Of a stretch of 64,000 nt of DNA, positions 7,981-16,605 are shown piece after piece. Origin of the DNA: Pseudomonas viridiflava (GTDB taxonomy: Bacteria; Pseudomonadota; Gammaproteobacteria; Pseudomonadales; Pseudomonadaceae); contig NZ_UUON01000001.1 in assembly GCF_900590885.1 (NCBI RefSeq), positions 310,001 through 374,000 on the forward strand, given 5' to 3'. The notes below the pieces were generated by a model that saw only the letters and a program-made list of their open reading frames with translations, had not been told where the DNA came from and ran no database searches. Position numbers and translations under genes: made by a program. Each line of letters starts with the position of its first letter. Position 1 is the stretch's first letter.

Positions 7981-8785
7981 TGGCAGCCGCCCATGGCGCG
8001 AGGAAACTGTGCATGGCCGCCGCGCAGGCCTGTGGTTCGCTCATGTGCGGGCAATGGCCGACGTTGTCCACCAGGCAATAGGTGCTGTTGGGCAACACGC
8101 TGTGCAGGTATTCACCCACGGCCACGGGGGCGATCAGGTCATCGCTCGATTGCAGGATCAGCACCGGGGTGGTCAGGCCGATCACGTCCTGGCGGTTGTC
8201 GGACATGAAGGTCACCCGCGCAAACTGCTTGGCGATGTCCGGTTCGGTGCGGCAGAAGCTATCGGTCAGCTCCGCGCTCAGCGCCGGTTGGTCGGGCGCG
8301 CCCATGATCGCCGGGGCCATGGCGCTGGACCAGCCGAGGTAGTTGCTGTCCAGCGTATCAAGCAGGTCGTCGATGTCGCTGCGCTTGAAACCGCCGACAT
8401 AGCCATCGATGTCGATATAGCGCGGCGACGGGCCGATCATCACATGCGCGGCGATACGCCCGGGGGCCTGGCGGTCGGCGAGGGCGCCGATCATAGCGCT
8501 GACCGAGTGGCCCACGAGGATCACCGGGCCTTCGGCGTAGGCCTCGATGATCTCGTTGAGGTCGTGGGCGTAGCCGTCCAGCGTGTTGTACTTGGCTTTG
8601 TCGAAGGCGCTGAGGTCCGAGAGGCCGGCGCCCACCAAGTCGTACAGTACTACCCGGAAGCGCGCTGCAAACTGCGGCGCCAGCGCATTCCACATGGCCT
8701 GGTTGCAGCCGAAGCCGTGGGAAAACACCAGGGTCGAGGTGCCGGTGCCCATCACAGTGATGTTGTTGCGGTGGCGCAGGTCCAT
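7970..8785 (-). CDS. RsbQ-like alpha/beta hydrolase
   Basis: A 271-residue alpha/beta-fold hydrolase. The nucleophile elbow is GHSVSAMIG (Ser about residue 94), the oxyanion region is HGFGCNQAMW, and the catalytic His is in NVGHCPHMSEP. GHSVSAMIG and the SHGFGCNQ start are characteristic of RsbQ/KAI2/D14-type proteins rather than general esterases. The gene leads a two-gene unit with the PAS histidine kinase and overlaps its start. Inference: it makes or binds a small hydrophobic ligand read by the PAS domain. The natural substrate is unknown. Confidence 0.9.
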   Translation of the reverse strand: MDLRHRNNITVMGTGTSTLVFSHGFGCNQAMWNALAPQFAARFRVVLYDLVGAGLSDLSAFDKAKYNTLDGYAHDLNEIIEAYAEGPVILVGHSVSAMIGALADRQAPGRIAAHVMIGPSPRYIDIDGYVGGFKRSDIDDLLDTLDSNYLGWSSAMAPAIMGAPDQPALSAELTDSFCRTEPDIAKQFARVTFMSDNRQDVIGLTTPVLILQSSDDLIAPVAVGEYLHSVLPNSTYCLVDNVGHCPHMSEPQACAAAMHSFLAPWAAASAH

Positions 8786-8913
8786 GGGCTTCTCGGTTAT
8801 GGCGTTTTGCTATGCGTGCGGGCAGTTTAGATAGTCAATCCCGTGGGGTCACGCGTTATAGCGCGGATAGGGTAAAGTCGGCGCCTTCAGGAAGAAACTT
8901 CAGGTAACAAAGC

Positions 8914-10119
8914 ATGATGGTGATTCTGCGGCAATCGGTCTTGGGTCTGCTGGTGATGGTGCTCGCCAGCCTGGTTATCACCGCCCAGGCCGACACTTCG
9001 CCCATCGGCGTCGCCCTTGATCAGCGGGTGATTGACCTGACCAACACCCTCGACGCCGGCACCACCACTCGTCTGAAAGAGCAACTGGCCGCTCTCGAAC
9101 AGCGCAAAGGCTCCCAGGTGGCCGTGCTGCTGGTGCCCAGCACCGGCGGCGGCAGCATCGAGGATTACGCCAACCAGATGTTCCGCGCCTGGAAACTGGG
9201 GCGCAAGGACGTTAACGACGGCATTCTGCTGGTGGTGGCCAAGGACGACCACAAGGTGCGCATCGAAGTCGGCTACGGCCTGGAAGGCACCGTCACCGAC
9301 CTGCTGGCCCATCGAATTATCGAAGAACACATCACCCCGGCGTTTCGCCAGGGCGACTTCGCGGGTGGGGTGAGCCAAGGCGTGAATGACCTGGTGACGC
9401 TGGTGGACGGCGGCGACCTGCCCGAAGTGGCCGGCCCCGGCGTCAACCCCCAGGCGATCGCCGTGCTGCTGGCGTTTATCCTCGGCGGCATCGGCGGTGT
9501 GCTGATGGCTGCCGGCAAACTGCCGTGGCGCCGTGCGTTGCTGGCTGCGGTGGCCGCCACCGTGCTGCTGGCAATTTACGGCGGCGGCCCGGATTGGCCG
9601 ATCCACCTGGGAGTATTGCCGCTGACCATGCTGATCGGCGGCGCCACCTTCGGCGCATTGTGGCTGGCGCGCATCGCGTTTTACTGCGTGATGGCGCTGC
9701 TGGCCTACATTGTCGGCGTGCTGGTGGTGAACCATTTTGTCCAGATCAGCTTCGTCCATTGGCTGGTGTGGCCGTTTGGCGGGGCGCTGGTATTGGCGCT
9801 TTATGTGGGGCTGTTCTACGTGATCAAGGAGTCGTGGAAGACCAAACCGCGCTTCTTCCTCCTGCGTGCGCTGGTGGTAATGGGGATTTATGTGACGGCG
9901 GGCCTGCTGGTGGGGAACGACTACCAGGGCTGGATCGTGGCGATTCCGGTGGCGTCCTTTGCGGCGTTTATCATTTTTGTGCAGAGCATTTCCACGTCCG
10001 GCTCGGGGTCGGGGGGCGGGTCGAGTTCGAGCTCCAGTTCCAGCCGTTCCAGTTCCAGCAGCAGTTCCTCGGGCGGCGGCGGTTCCAGCGGCGGCGGCGG
10101 GGCTTCCGGGAGTTGGTAA
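8914..10119 (+). CDS. TPM-domain (YgcG-like) membrane protein
   Basis: A 401-residue envelope protein. It has a signal peptide (about 1-26), then a TPM domain (about 35-170) with LKEQLAALEQRKGSQVAVLL, NDGILLVVAKDDHKVRIEVGYGLEG and the helical IIEEHITPAF segment. Several membrane spans follow (about 190-360), and then a low-complexity Ser/Gly tail ending in SGSW. TPM proteins are implicated in photosystem repair in plants and are otherwise poorly understood in bacteria. The start ATGATGG at 8914 has AGGTAAC upstream. It appears to be monocistronic. Confidence 0.88.
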   Translation: MMVILRQSVLGLLVMVLASLVITAQADTSPIGVALDQRVIDLTNTLDAGTTTRLKEQLAALEQRKGSQVAVLLVPSTGGGSIEDYANQMFRAWKLGRKDVNDGILLVVAKDDHKVRIEVGYGLEGTVTDLLAHRIIEEHITPAFRQGDFAGGVSQGVNDLVTLVDGGDLPEVAGPGVNPQAIAVLLAFILGGIGGVLMAAGKLPWRRALLAAVAATVLLAIYGGGPDWPIHLGVLPLTMLIGGATFGALWLARIAFYCVMALLAYIVGVLVVNHFVQISFVHWLVWPFGGALVLALYVGLFYVIKESWKTKPRFFLLRALVVMGIYVTAGLLVGNDYQGWIVAIPVASFAAFIIFVQSISTSGSGSGGGSSSSSSSSRSSSSSSSSGGGGSSGGGGASGSW

Positions 10120-10214
10120 AGCCGTTGGCTGCGGCGAATTGACGGTGGCAATCGGTTCAAGATTTCCACGATGATGTCGATAGGATTCTCATCGCTCACA
10201 AGGACCGTCACTCG

Positions 10215-10757
10215 ATGAAACTGCTGAAACTCGCCGCCGTATTGACCCTGCCATTGCTCGGCGCCTGTTCCGATTACCACTACAAAAACTACCAGGGGGA
10301 TTGGGCCCCGGAAAAACTCCACCCCGTGGACCTTTCCAACAATGCCCCGGATGCCGTGCTGGTGTACTTCGACACCTGGCGCGAGCGCGAGCTGGGCGTG
10401 CCGTTCCACCGCCTGGTACTGGCCGTCGAAGTCGACGGCCAGCCGCTGCCCGGCGCAGGGCGCCGCTCGATCCTTGACGTGAGTGGCGAGCAAGCCCTCA
10501 AGCTGTCGCCGGGCAAACACTCGTTGCGCTGGTGCAACGTGTCGATGAACGCGCTGGGCACCGGCGGCGCGTTTTGCAACAAAGGCGCGGACGACGTCGA
10601 CTTCAAGCCCGGCCAACGCTACGTAGTGACGTACCGCCTGACCGCCAGCACCAAGGGTGTGGCGCCGAACTACAGCACTGAGTACCGCACCTATTCCAGC
10701 ATCAGGAACCTGGATACCCAGGAGGTCATCTTCCCACTGCCAGGGCAGGAAGGATGA
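10215..10757 (+). CDS. Putative lipoprotein of unknown function
   Basis: A 180-residue protein with a clear lipoprotein signal: MKLLKLAAVLTLPLLGAC, lipobox LGAC, Cys18. The mature part contains a beta-rich segment (VLVYFDTWRERELGVPFHRL, then LSPGKHSLRWCNVSMN) that looks like a PEGA/DUF2846-type surface domain, but I do not recognise the family with certainty. The stop overlaps the start of the following acetyltransferase by four bases (ATGA), so they are co-translated. Confidence 0.78.
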   Translation: MKLLKLAAVLTLPLLGACSDYHYKNYQGDWAPEKLHPVDLSNNAPDAVLVYFDTWRERELGVPFHRLVLAVEVDGQPLPGAGRRSILDVSGEQALKLSPGKHSLRWCNVSMNALGTGGAFCNKGADDVDFKPGQRYVVTYRLTASTKGVAPNYSTEYRTYSSIRNLDTQEVIFPLPGQEG

Positions 10758-11284
10758 CCCTGCTGATCCGCGACGCCGTGCCCCAGGACGCCCTGTGCAT
10801 CGGCGTGCTGGGCATGCAGGTATTCCTCGACACCTACGCTACCCAAGGTATTCGCCGCTCGATTGCCGACGAGGTGCTGCAAGCCTTTGCCCCGGGTACC
10901 ATCGCCGCGTTGCTGGCTGAGCCAGGCACCTCGCTGATGGTCGCCGAATCCAACCATCACCTGGTCGGCTTCGCCCAGGTTAAATTCAACGCCCGCCACC
11001 CGATGATCGAAGCCTCGAACATCGCCGAGTTGCAACGCCTGTATATCCAGGAACGCTTCACTGGCCTGGGCATCGGTTATCAGCTGCTGCAAGCGGCCGA
11101 ACATCGCGCAGCACTCGGCGGTGCTGCGTTATTGTGGGCCACGGTGTGGGTAGGCAATGAGCGGGCGCTGGGGTTTTACCCTCGGCGCGGGTATGAACTA
11201 TTGGGCTCGCCGACTTATACCTTCCAGGGCGAAACCCATGGGAACCGGTTGTTTGGTAAAGCGTTGAGCGTCACAACGCCTTAG
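10754..11284 (+). CDS. GNAT-family N-acetyltransferase
   Basis: A 176-residue Gcn5-related acetyltransferase. The acetyl-CoA-binding region appears as LQRLYIQERFTGLGIGYQLL (about 95-115; motif A with RFTGLGIG), followed by LWATVWVGNERALGFYPRRG, a typical motif B. The substrate is unknown. It is translationally coupled to the upstream lipoprotein gene by an ATGA overlap. Its 3' end overlaps the convergent GNAT gene by 14 bases. Confidence 0.88.
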   Translation: MTLLIRDAVPQDALCIGVLGMQVFLDTYATQGIRRSIADEVLQAFAPGTIAALLAEPGTSLMVAESNHHLVGFAQVKFNARHPMIEASNIAELQRLYIQERFTGLGIGYQLLQAAEHRAALGGAALLWATVWVGNERALGFYPRRGYELLGSPTYTFQGETHGNRLFGKALSVTTP

Positions 11285-11696
11285 ACAAAAACACGCGGCT
11301 GCTGCCCGCAGGTTCGCACGGTACCTCGCCAAACCGCACCCACCCATGCTTCTCATAAAACCCCGGCGCCTGGAAACTGAGGGTGTACAGCACCGCACTG
11401 GCACACCCCCGGCGCCGGGCTTCGCCCTCGAAAACCTGCAGCAACTGACTGCCGAGGCCCGTTCCACGCATTGAATCGGGCACGTGGAACAGGTCAAGAA
11501 AGGCCATGCCCAAGGTGGTTTTACCGGTGATGCCGCCAAGGATCTGCTGGGTCTCGGGGTCTCTGATCAGCACCGTCAGCGGGCGGCGGTCGTTGTAGCC
11601 GGTAATGCCTTCGTTGAACGCCGCCAGGCCGTTGCCGAGAATGCACTCGGCGTCGGGGTTGGCCTGGTCGCTGATTTCGATCTGGGGATGCTGCAT
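11271..11696 (-). CDS. GNAT-family N-acetyltransferase
   Basis: A 141-residue acetyltransferase with motif A VPDSMRGTGLGSQLLQVFEG and motif B LYTLSFQAPGFYEKHGW, which places it near the PhnO/YhfO-like small GNATs. I chose ATG 11696 (MQHPQIEISD) because AAGGAGT precedes it at good spacing. A GTG at 11774 would add 26 residues with no family resemblance. The 169 bases upstream hold a partly open frame beginning MFIGRLAQLTEQVRA that does not stay in frame, possibly a decayed short gene. The substrate is unknown. Confidence 0.86.
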   Translation of the reverse strand: MQHPQIEISDQANPDAECILGNGLAAFNEGITGYNDRRPLTVLIRDPETQQILGGITGKTTLGMAFLDLFHVPDSMRGTGLGSQLLQVFEGEARRRGCASAVLYTLSFQAPGFYEKHGWVRFGEVPCEPAGSSRVFLSKAL

Positions 11697-11865
11697 CACG
11701 CCGGACTCCTTGCTGGTCTTGACTCTGTCCCAAGGGGCAATACGCTGGTCAGGCTGCTGCTCGAAGAGGGCCACAGCGTGCGCGCCGGGGCGGCGCGAAC
11801 TTGCTCGGTGAGTTGGGCGAGGCGTCCGATAAACATGCAGGTAATCCTTTACCAGGGAGGAAGAA

Positions 11866-12357
11866 TCAGACGTCCATCACCATCTCATGCCACGCCATGC
11901 CGCCGTGATCCGACGGCGACGGCTGCACATAGGTGTAGCCCATGCGCGTATACAACGGCACATGCTGCTCCTTGCACATCAAGTGAATCGTCTGCTTGCC
12001 CAGCGCGTGCATGCGTTGCACAAACTCGCTCATCAACAGCCTGGAATAACCCTTGCCCTGCTGCGCCGGGTCAACCACCACCGACATGATCACCACATTC
12101 GGCGCCTCGGCCGAATGCCCCACCAACTCCTTGAACGCCTCGTCCGACATCACCACGTGGTGGGCGCAACCGCAATTGATAAAACCCACCACCGCGCCAT
12201 CCGCCTCCAGAATCAAAAAGCCCTCGGGGTACTGCGCGATACGCGTGGCGATCTTTTCCAGGGTCGCGGCTTCGTCACCTTCGTAGGCGCTGATTTCGAT
12301 TTCAAAGCAGCGCTCGGCGTCGGCGGGAAGGGCGTTACGGAAGGTGAGGGCGGGCAT
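11866..12357 (-). CDS. GNAT-family N-acetyltransferase
   Basis: A 163-residue acetyltransferase resembling the arylalkylamine/serotonin-type branch. It has the N-terminal FRNALPADAERCFEIEISAY and acetyl-CoA motif VVVDPAQQGKGYSRLLMSEF. The ATG at 12357 is preceded by AGGA at the right distance; upstream residues in the same frame are not family-like. It is separated from the pirin gene behind it by an intrinsic-terminator-like hairpin. The substrate is unknown. Confidence 0.88.
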   Translation of the reverse strand: MPALTFRNALPADAERCFEIEISAYEGDEAATLEKIATRIAQYPEGFLILEADGAVVGFINCGCAHHVVMSDEAFKELVGHSAEAPNVVIMSVVVDPAQQGKGYSRLLMSEFVQRMHALGKQTIHLMCKEQHVPLYTRMGYTYVQPSPSDHGGMAWHEMVMDV

Positions 12358-12424
12358 GGGGTGTCCTGGGGCGTTGAGCGAAAGGCCACATGATAGATAC
12401 AAATGGCCCCTCCACAAAACCGGA

Positions 12425-12444
12425 AAACCCGCCAAAGCGGGTTT
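12425..12444 (-). terminator. Intrinsic terminator-like hairpin after pirin gene
   Basis: A perfect 8-bp stem AAACCCGC/GCGGGTTT closes a four-base loop. Read on the minus strand it is followed by a T-rich run. It lies 34 bases beyond the pirin stop codon and before the GNAT start, so it should end pirin transcription. Confidence 0.65.
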
Positions 12445-12478
12445 CCTTACAATTCCTCGAACCTGAGGTTAAAAACCA

Positions 12479-13381
12479 TCAGCGGAACACCGGAATGACT
12501 CCTGACGCCGTACGACGGTCTCCGGCCGCTTTCAATTTCTTGCCCAGCTCGGCAATGCGGCGCTCACCTTGCTCCAGCGCCTGCTCACTGGTATGCACGG
12601 AGTAGTACCCGAGGTGCAGCTCATGTGGATGAGGAACTGCCGAACCCAGCACAAATACCGCGTCCTCCTGGCCCAAGGCCTGCAAGGTGATAGGGGCTTC
12701 GCTGGAATTGAAACTGACCATTTCGCCTGCCTGAATAATACTCCCGGTCGTCAACTCGCCCTTGGCCAGAGCAAGCCATCCGACACTATGTCCGGGGGGT
12801 GGCTGATACTCCCATTGCTCTCCTGGCGTTAACGTAACCAGTAAGTAATTGATCCCCTTTGGCGCAGGTACAGGGCTCTGCCTGCCTTGATAATTGCCGA
12901 GAATCACATGAGCCGGTTGACCTTCACCGGCCCCTACTGACTCGAAGTAGCGACTCTCAGGCTCAGCGTTTTCGAGGTCCTGCGCCAAAGCGATCCATAA
13001 TTGAAAGCCCTGTATACGCGGCACCTGTTCGGCAGTCAGTTCCTTGCCATGCCAAACGCCACCGCTTGCCCGCATCCATTCGACACCACCGTAGCCGAAG
13101 GTGCCTCGCCCGTTGTCCGCATCGTTGTAGCGCACTCTGCCTTCGGTGAAAACCGTCACTGTGGCTATGCCGGAATGGGGGTGCAAAGGCATGTCAGCCA
13201 GCGCATGAATGCCATCGCCACTGACATCAAAGATATCGAGGAAGACGAAGGGCTTGAGCATTTGTCCCAAGTCCGAGGGACTCATAAGGCGGGTGATGGG
13301 GCCGTGGCCGGCGGTGCCACGTGTGTGCTGCACAACACGCCGGCGCACGTGGGCGTCGGCTTGGCGCGAGGAGGTTGTCAT
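12479..13381 (-). CDS. Pirin family protein
   Basis: A 300-residue bicupin of the pirin family. The N-terminal cupin carries the metal-site pattern PLHPHSGIATVT near residue 66, followed by GGVEWMRASGGVWH and the C-terminal cupin (ITLQALGQEDAVFVLG). Bacterial pirins include quercetinases and metabolic regulators; this one cannot be assigned more precisely. The start at 13381 gives a normal N-terminus (MTTSSRQADAHVRRRVVQHT). It is followed by a terminator-like hairpin. Confidence 0.93.
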   Translation of the reverse strand: MTTSSRQADAHVRRRVVQHTRGTAGHGPITRLMSPSDLGQMLKPFVFLDIFDVSGDGIHALADMPLHPHSGIATVTVFTEGRVRYNDADNGRGTFGYGGVEWMRASGGVWHGKELTAEQVPRIQGFQLWIALAQDLENAEPESRYFESVGAGEGQPAHVILGNYQGRQSPVPAPKGINYLLVTLTPGEQWEYQPPPGHSVGWLALAKGELTTGSIIQAGEMVSFNSSEAPITLQALGQEDAVFVLGSAVPHPHELHLGYYSVHTSEQALEQGERRIAELGKKLKAAGDRRTASGVIPVFR

Positions 13382-13481
13382 GGTTTCGATTCCCTGGGTG
13401 TCAGGCTTGCGGTGGGCGCACGAGATTCAACATGCCCGCTCGATTGAGCCGGGCGATGCTTGTCCCCTTTGCCCTGGCGGC

Positions 13482-14351
13482 TTAAACCTTGGCAACGGCC
13501 TCGCGCACAAAGTCGTCGTAAGTGCGCAGCGGGTGCCCGATGAGGGTCTGGAGCTTTTCCACCGTGCCCTGAGCTGATTGCATGCCGAAGGTCTGTATAC
13601 CCGCCATCATCAGGCGCATGTCATAAGCCAGCCAGGTGGGACCATACGAGGCCAGTTGTCCTTCGAAAGCGACCACGTCATCACCCCCGTAGGCGATCTC
13701 GCGCCCCAGGGTGGTACTCCAGGCCTTCGCCACGGACGCACCGGTGAGCGCTTGCGGCCCAACCAGTTCCAGCGTTACACGCTCCAGCGCCGAGGGTGCT
13801 TTGTCGCGTCGCAGCAGCTCTGCAACGGCCACGTCGGCGATATCGCGTGCGTCAATCATCGACACGCCCGCCGCGCCGATCGGCATTGGGTAGACCGAGT
13901 AGTTTTCAATAGTCTGTTGGACCATGAGGTCGTTTTGCATGAAGTAAGCCGGACGCAGAACCGTGGCGGGAATGCCGAGGCTCTCGATCATGCGTTCAAC
14001 CGTATGCTTGCCGGTGAAGTGCGGGACATTGGTGAATTTGTCGGCATGAATCACCGACAGGTAAACAATGCGCTCGATACCCGCCTCGCGAGCCAGGTTC
14101 AGGGTGATCAGGGCCTGAGTGACCTCGTCGGGCGTCACGGCATTGAGCAGGAACAGCGTGCGCACCGACGCGAGCGCAACGCGCATCGACGCTACGTCAG
14201 TAAGGTCGCCGACGACTTCAATGACGCCCGCCGGGAATTCCCGCTTACCCGCCTGGCGTACCAGGGCTTTGACCTCTGCGCCCGCGTCAGCGAGGCCTTG
14301 AGTGACCAGTGAACCGATGGTGCCAGTGGCGCCAATAACCAGAATGCTCAT
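13482..14351 (-). CDS. NmrA-like NAD(P)-binding Rossmann protein
   Basis: A 289-residue atypical short-chain dehydrogenase of the NmrA/QOR2 type. The dinucleotide-binding motif is GATGTIGS (residues 7-14, start MSILVIGATG), then YLSVIHADKF and AYFMQNDLM. ATG 14351 has AGGAG upstream; the longer start at 14387 lacks this. It is likely a redox-sensing or quinone-reducing protein. It lies 32 bases downstream of the zinc-free alcohol-dehydrogenase-like gene, so the two form an operon, and this operon is divergent from a LysR gene. Confidence 0.9.
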   Translation of the reverse strand: MSILVIGATGTIGSLVTQGLADAGAEVKALVRQAGKREFPAGVIEVVGDLTDVASMRVALASVRTLFLLNAVTPDEVTQALITLNLAREAGIERIVYLSVIHADKFTNVPHFTGKHTVERMIESLGIPATVLRPAYFMQNDLMVQQTIENYSVYPMPIGAAGVSMIDARDIADVAVAELLRRDKAPSALERVTLELVGPQALTGASVAKAWSTTLGREIAYGGDDVVAFEGQLASYGPTWLAYDMRLMMAGIQTFGMQSAQGTVEKLQTLIGHPLRTYDDFVREAVAKV

Positions 14352-14383
14352 CTTTGAAACTCCTGCATGGGATTTAGACTGGA

Positions 14384-15319
14384 TCAACGAGTGAAGTCCG
14401 CAACGACTTTGCCCGTCCGCGAAACAGTACGATTGCGTTCGATTGCCTGGGGGATATCAGTGAAGCCAACGACGCCGCCGATCCTCGACTGAAGTGTGCC
14501 GCCGGCGACTTCCCGGGCCAGCTTCTCCAGTAATTGAGGGTCAGGTTTATTCATGAACCAGAGGCTTCGACGATTCGCGGGTGTTCGGGCGAGAATGTCG
14601 GGCGCTGATGTGCCGACAACCACGCCGTCCTGCGCCAACACCTGCCACGAGCGGTCCAATACCTCGCCACCGACGTAGTCGAGCACCAGGTCAATGTTGC
14701 GCACGAGGTTTTCGAAGCGCTGAGATTGGTAGTCAAAGACCTCGTCGGCGCCGAGGCTGCGTACGTAATCCAGGTCGGCACTGCCCGCCGTTGCGAAGAC
14801 CTCGGCGCCGGCACGCTTGGCGAACTGCACGGCATAAGCGCCTAGCCCACCGGCCGCGCCATGAATCAGGACGCGCTGCCCCGCAACGATCGGCCCTGCA
14901 TGATGAAGACTATTCCAGGCCGCTACCGCAGCTACAGGCATGGCCGCCGCCTGCACGTCGTCCAGAGCCTCGGGGGTGGGGCAAAGGCTCGCTTCGCTGA
15001 CGGTCACGAATTCAGCGTACGCGCCCAGCCCGCCCATCGCCCCCATGACACGCTCACCGATGCCGAAGCGAGAGGATCCGGGACCCACCGCATCGATCAC
15101 CCCGGCCATTTCGGCACCGAGCACGATCGGCAATGCAAGTGCGAAGGCATTGCGTACATGACCTTCACGAACCTTCCAATCGATGCCATTCACGCCGGCG
15201 GCGCGAACCCGAACTCGAACCTGGCCGTGCTCGGGTGCCGGCGTTTCTATGTGCGCAATCTGTGCGGCGTGCGCACCGCCGTAGGCCCGGATCAGTACAG
15301 CGCGTTGAAGGGTGCTCAT
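14384..15319 (-). CDS. NADP-dependent quinone-oxidoreductase-like MDR protein
   Basis: A 311-residue medium-chain reductase/dehydrogenase. It has the GroES-like start (AVLIRAYGGAHAAQIAHIET), the substrate-domain signature WKVREGHV, and the Rossmann motif HGAAGGLGAYAVQFAKRAGA (about 153-172). It lacks the structural zinc cysteines, as is usual for quinone oxidoreductases. ATG 15319 is preceded by AGGAATT. With the NmrA-like gene downstream it probably forms an oxidoreductase pair under the divergent LysR regulator. Confidence 0.92.
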   Translation of the reverse strand: MSTLQRAVLIRAYGGAHAAQIAHIETPAPEHGQVRVRVRAAGVNGIDWKVREGHVRNAFALALPIVLGAEMAGVIDAVGPGSSRFGIGERVMGAMGGLGAYAEFVTVSEASLCPTPEALDDVQAAAMPVAAVAAWNSLHHAGPIVAGQRVLIHGAAGGLGAYAVQFAKRAGAEVFATAGSADLDYVRSLGADEVFDYQSQRFENLVRNIDLVLDYVGGEVLDRSWQVLAQDGVVVGTSAPDILARTPANRRSLWFMNKPDPQLLEKLAREVAGGTLQSRIGGVVGFTDIPQAIERNRTVSRTGKVVADFTR

Positions 15320-15421
15320 TGGAATTCCTCATCTCGTATTCCGATGACGAGAAAGTAATCCGTTGCACTTACAAAACGAAGACCACAGAATCCATACACC
15401 TCGTTTCAAATGTGGAACACC

Positions 15422-16297
15422 ATGAACCTGAACGCTCTGATTGATTTCATTCTCGTCGCCAACCATTCAGGGCTGGGAAGAGCCAGCCGTGCGAGCGGTG
15501 TGTCCAAGGCGACCTTGTCGCGCCGAATCGGCGACCTTGAAGAGCAATTGGGCGTGAGGCTGATCGAGCGCAGCGCGCGGGGATTGAAGCTCACCGAAGC
15601 GGGTGAAGCATTGATGTCGCGAACTGAGGGCCCTTTGAGTGAAGTGGCCGAAGCCATGACCGCAGCCCGTGACGGGGTTTCAACGCCGCGTGGGCGCCTG
15701 CGAGTGGCGGCGCCGATTCTGTTCTCGCAGCTGGCGATGGGGCGTATTGGCGCCGAGTTCTGTAAGGCCTACCCGGAAGTCTTCATTGAGGTCGTGTCGG
15801 AAGATCGCAAGGTGGATCTGGTGGAGGAACAATTTGACGTCGCCATCCGGATCAACCCAAGCCCGGACAGCAGCCTGGTCGGGCGCTGCTTTGCCAGGGA
15901 CCGGCTGATCGTGGTGGCGGCGCCTGAAATATCCAGGCCAACCCCCGGCGCGGTCAGACCCGTACCGGCGATCGTAACCTCTACGTTCCAGCCCACGCAC
16001 TGGAGTCTCGATGGCGGGCAATGGGTTCTGGAGCCGATCCCGAAAATGCAATTTTCTTCGCTACTGATGGTGCGCGACGCTGCGATCGCCGGTGGCGGCG
16101 CAGCTCTTATTCCACAGTCCATCGCGTGGAATCAGCTGGCCCGCGGGGAATTGGTAGAGTGGGGCACGGTGTCAGGTGTAGAGCCGGCGCTTTGGGTTTT
16201 GCACACCTCCAGGCGGCTGGCGGCGCCAAAGGTTCGCGCATTCGTCGACTTCATGTGTGAAAAGTATTCGGACATGTCTCTTGTTCTGAGGGGATAG
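15422..16297 (+). CDS. LysR-family transcriptional regulator
   Basis: A 291-residue LysR regulator. The N-terminal winged HTH reads FILVANHSGLGRASRASGVS, then KATLSRRIGDLEEQLGVRLI; the substrate-binding domain follows from about residue 90. It is divergent from the MDR/NmrA operon across about 100 bases, the classical LysR arrangement, so it probably controls those genes. ATG 15422 (MNLNALIDF) fits the family start; an ATG at 15410 adds four residues. The inducer is unknown. Confidence 0.93.
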   Translation: MNLNALIDFILVANHSGLGRASRASGVSKATLSRRIGDLEEQLGVRLIERSARGLKLTEAGEALMSRTEGPLSEVAEAMTAARDGVSTPRGRLRVAAPILFSQLAMGRIGAEFCKAYPEVFIEVVSEDRKVDLVEEQFDVAIRINPSPDSSLVGRCFARDRLIVVAAPEISRPTPGAVRPVPAIVTSTFQPTHWSLDGGQWVLEPIPKMQFSSLLMVRDAAIAGGGAALIPQSIAWNQLARGELVEWGTVSGVEPALWVLHTSRRLAAPKVRAFVDFMCEKYSDMSLVLRG

Positions 16298-16605
16298 AAC
16301 TTTTTTACGCCTGATTGTTGTGCCGCTCTTGGAGGCATCGTTATTGAAACGCCCGTCAGCCTCGGCTCCAGAGGTCATCGACGTTTCGTCGGTGTAGCAA
16401 CACTTCGCGCGCCCCCACTCAAGACTGGCTGTTCGATGTCAGTGCTCCTCCACTCTTTGCTTCTGTTACCTCTTGCGGCTAAAGTCGGCACTTGGGCGTT
16501 TGCTGCGCCTGCGGTCCGCGCGAAGGGGTCACCCAAGGCATGGTTGCCCATTTTCTCATTCCAGCTCCCGGCTTGTCGGCGGACCGAGCCCCATAAGGAG
16601 TTGGC
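16298..16605. other. Intergenic stretch without a supportable gene
   Basis: This 308-base gap follows the LysR gene. Short open frames exist on both strands, but none has a ribosome site, family resemblance or convincing codon use. The ribosome-binding site TAAGGAG of the next gene lies at its right end. I see no clear hairpin terminator. Confidence 0.6.

Noticed and set aside
11697..11865. Short open frame starting MFIGRLAQLTEQVRA upstream of a GNAT gene
   Set aside because: The frame breaks down after about 20 codons and continuity with the downstream gene needs frame changes; there is no family match.
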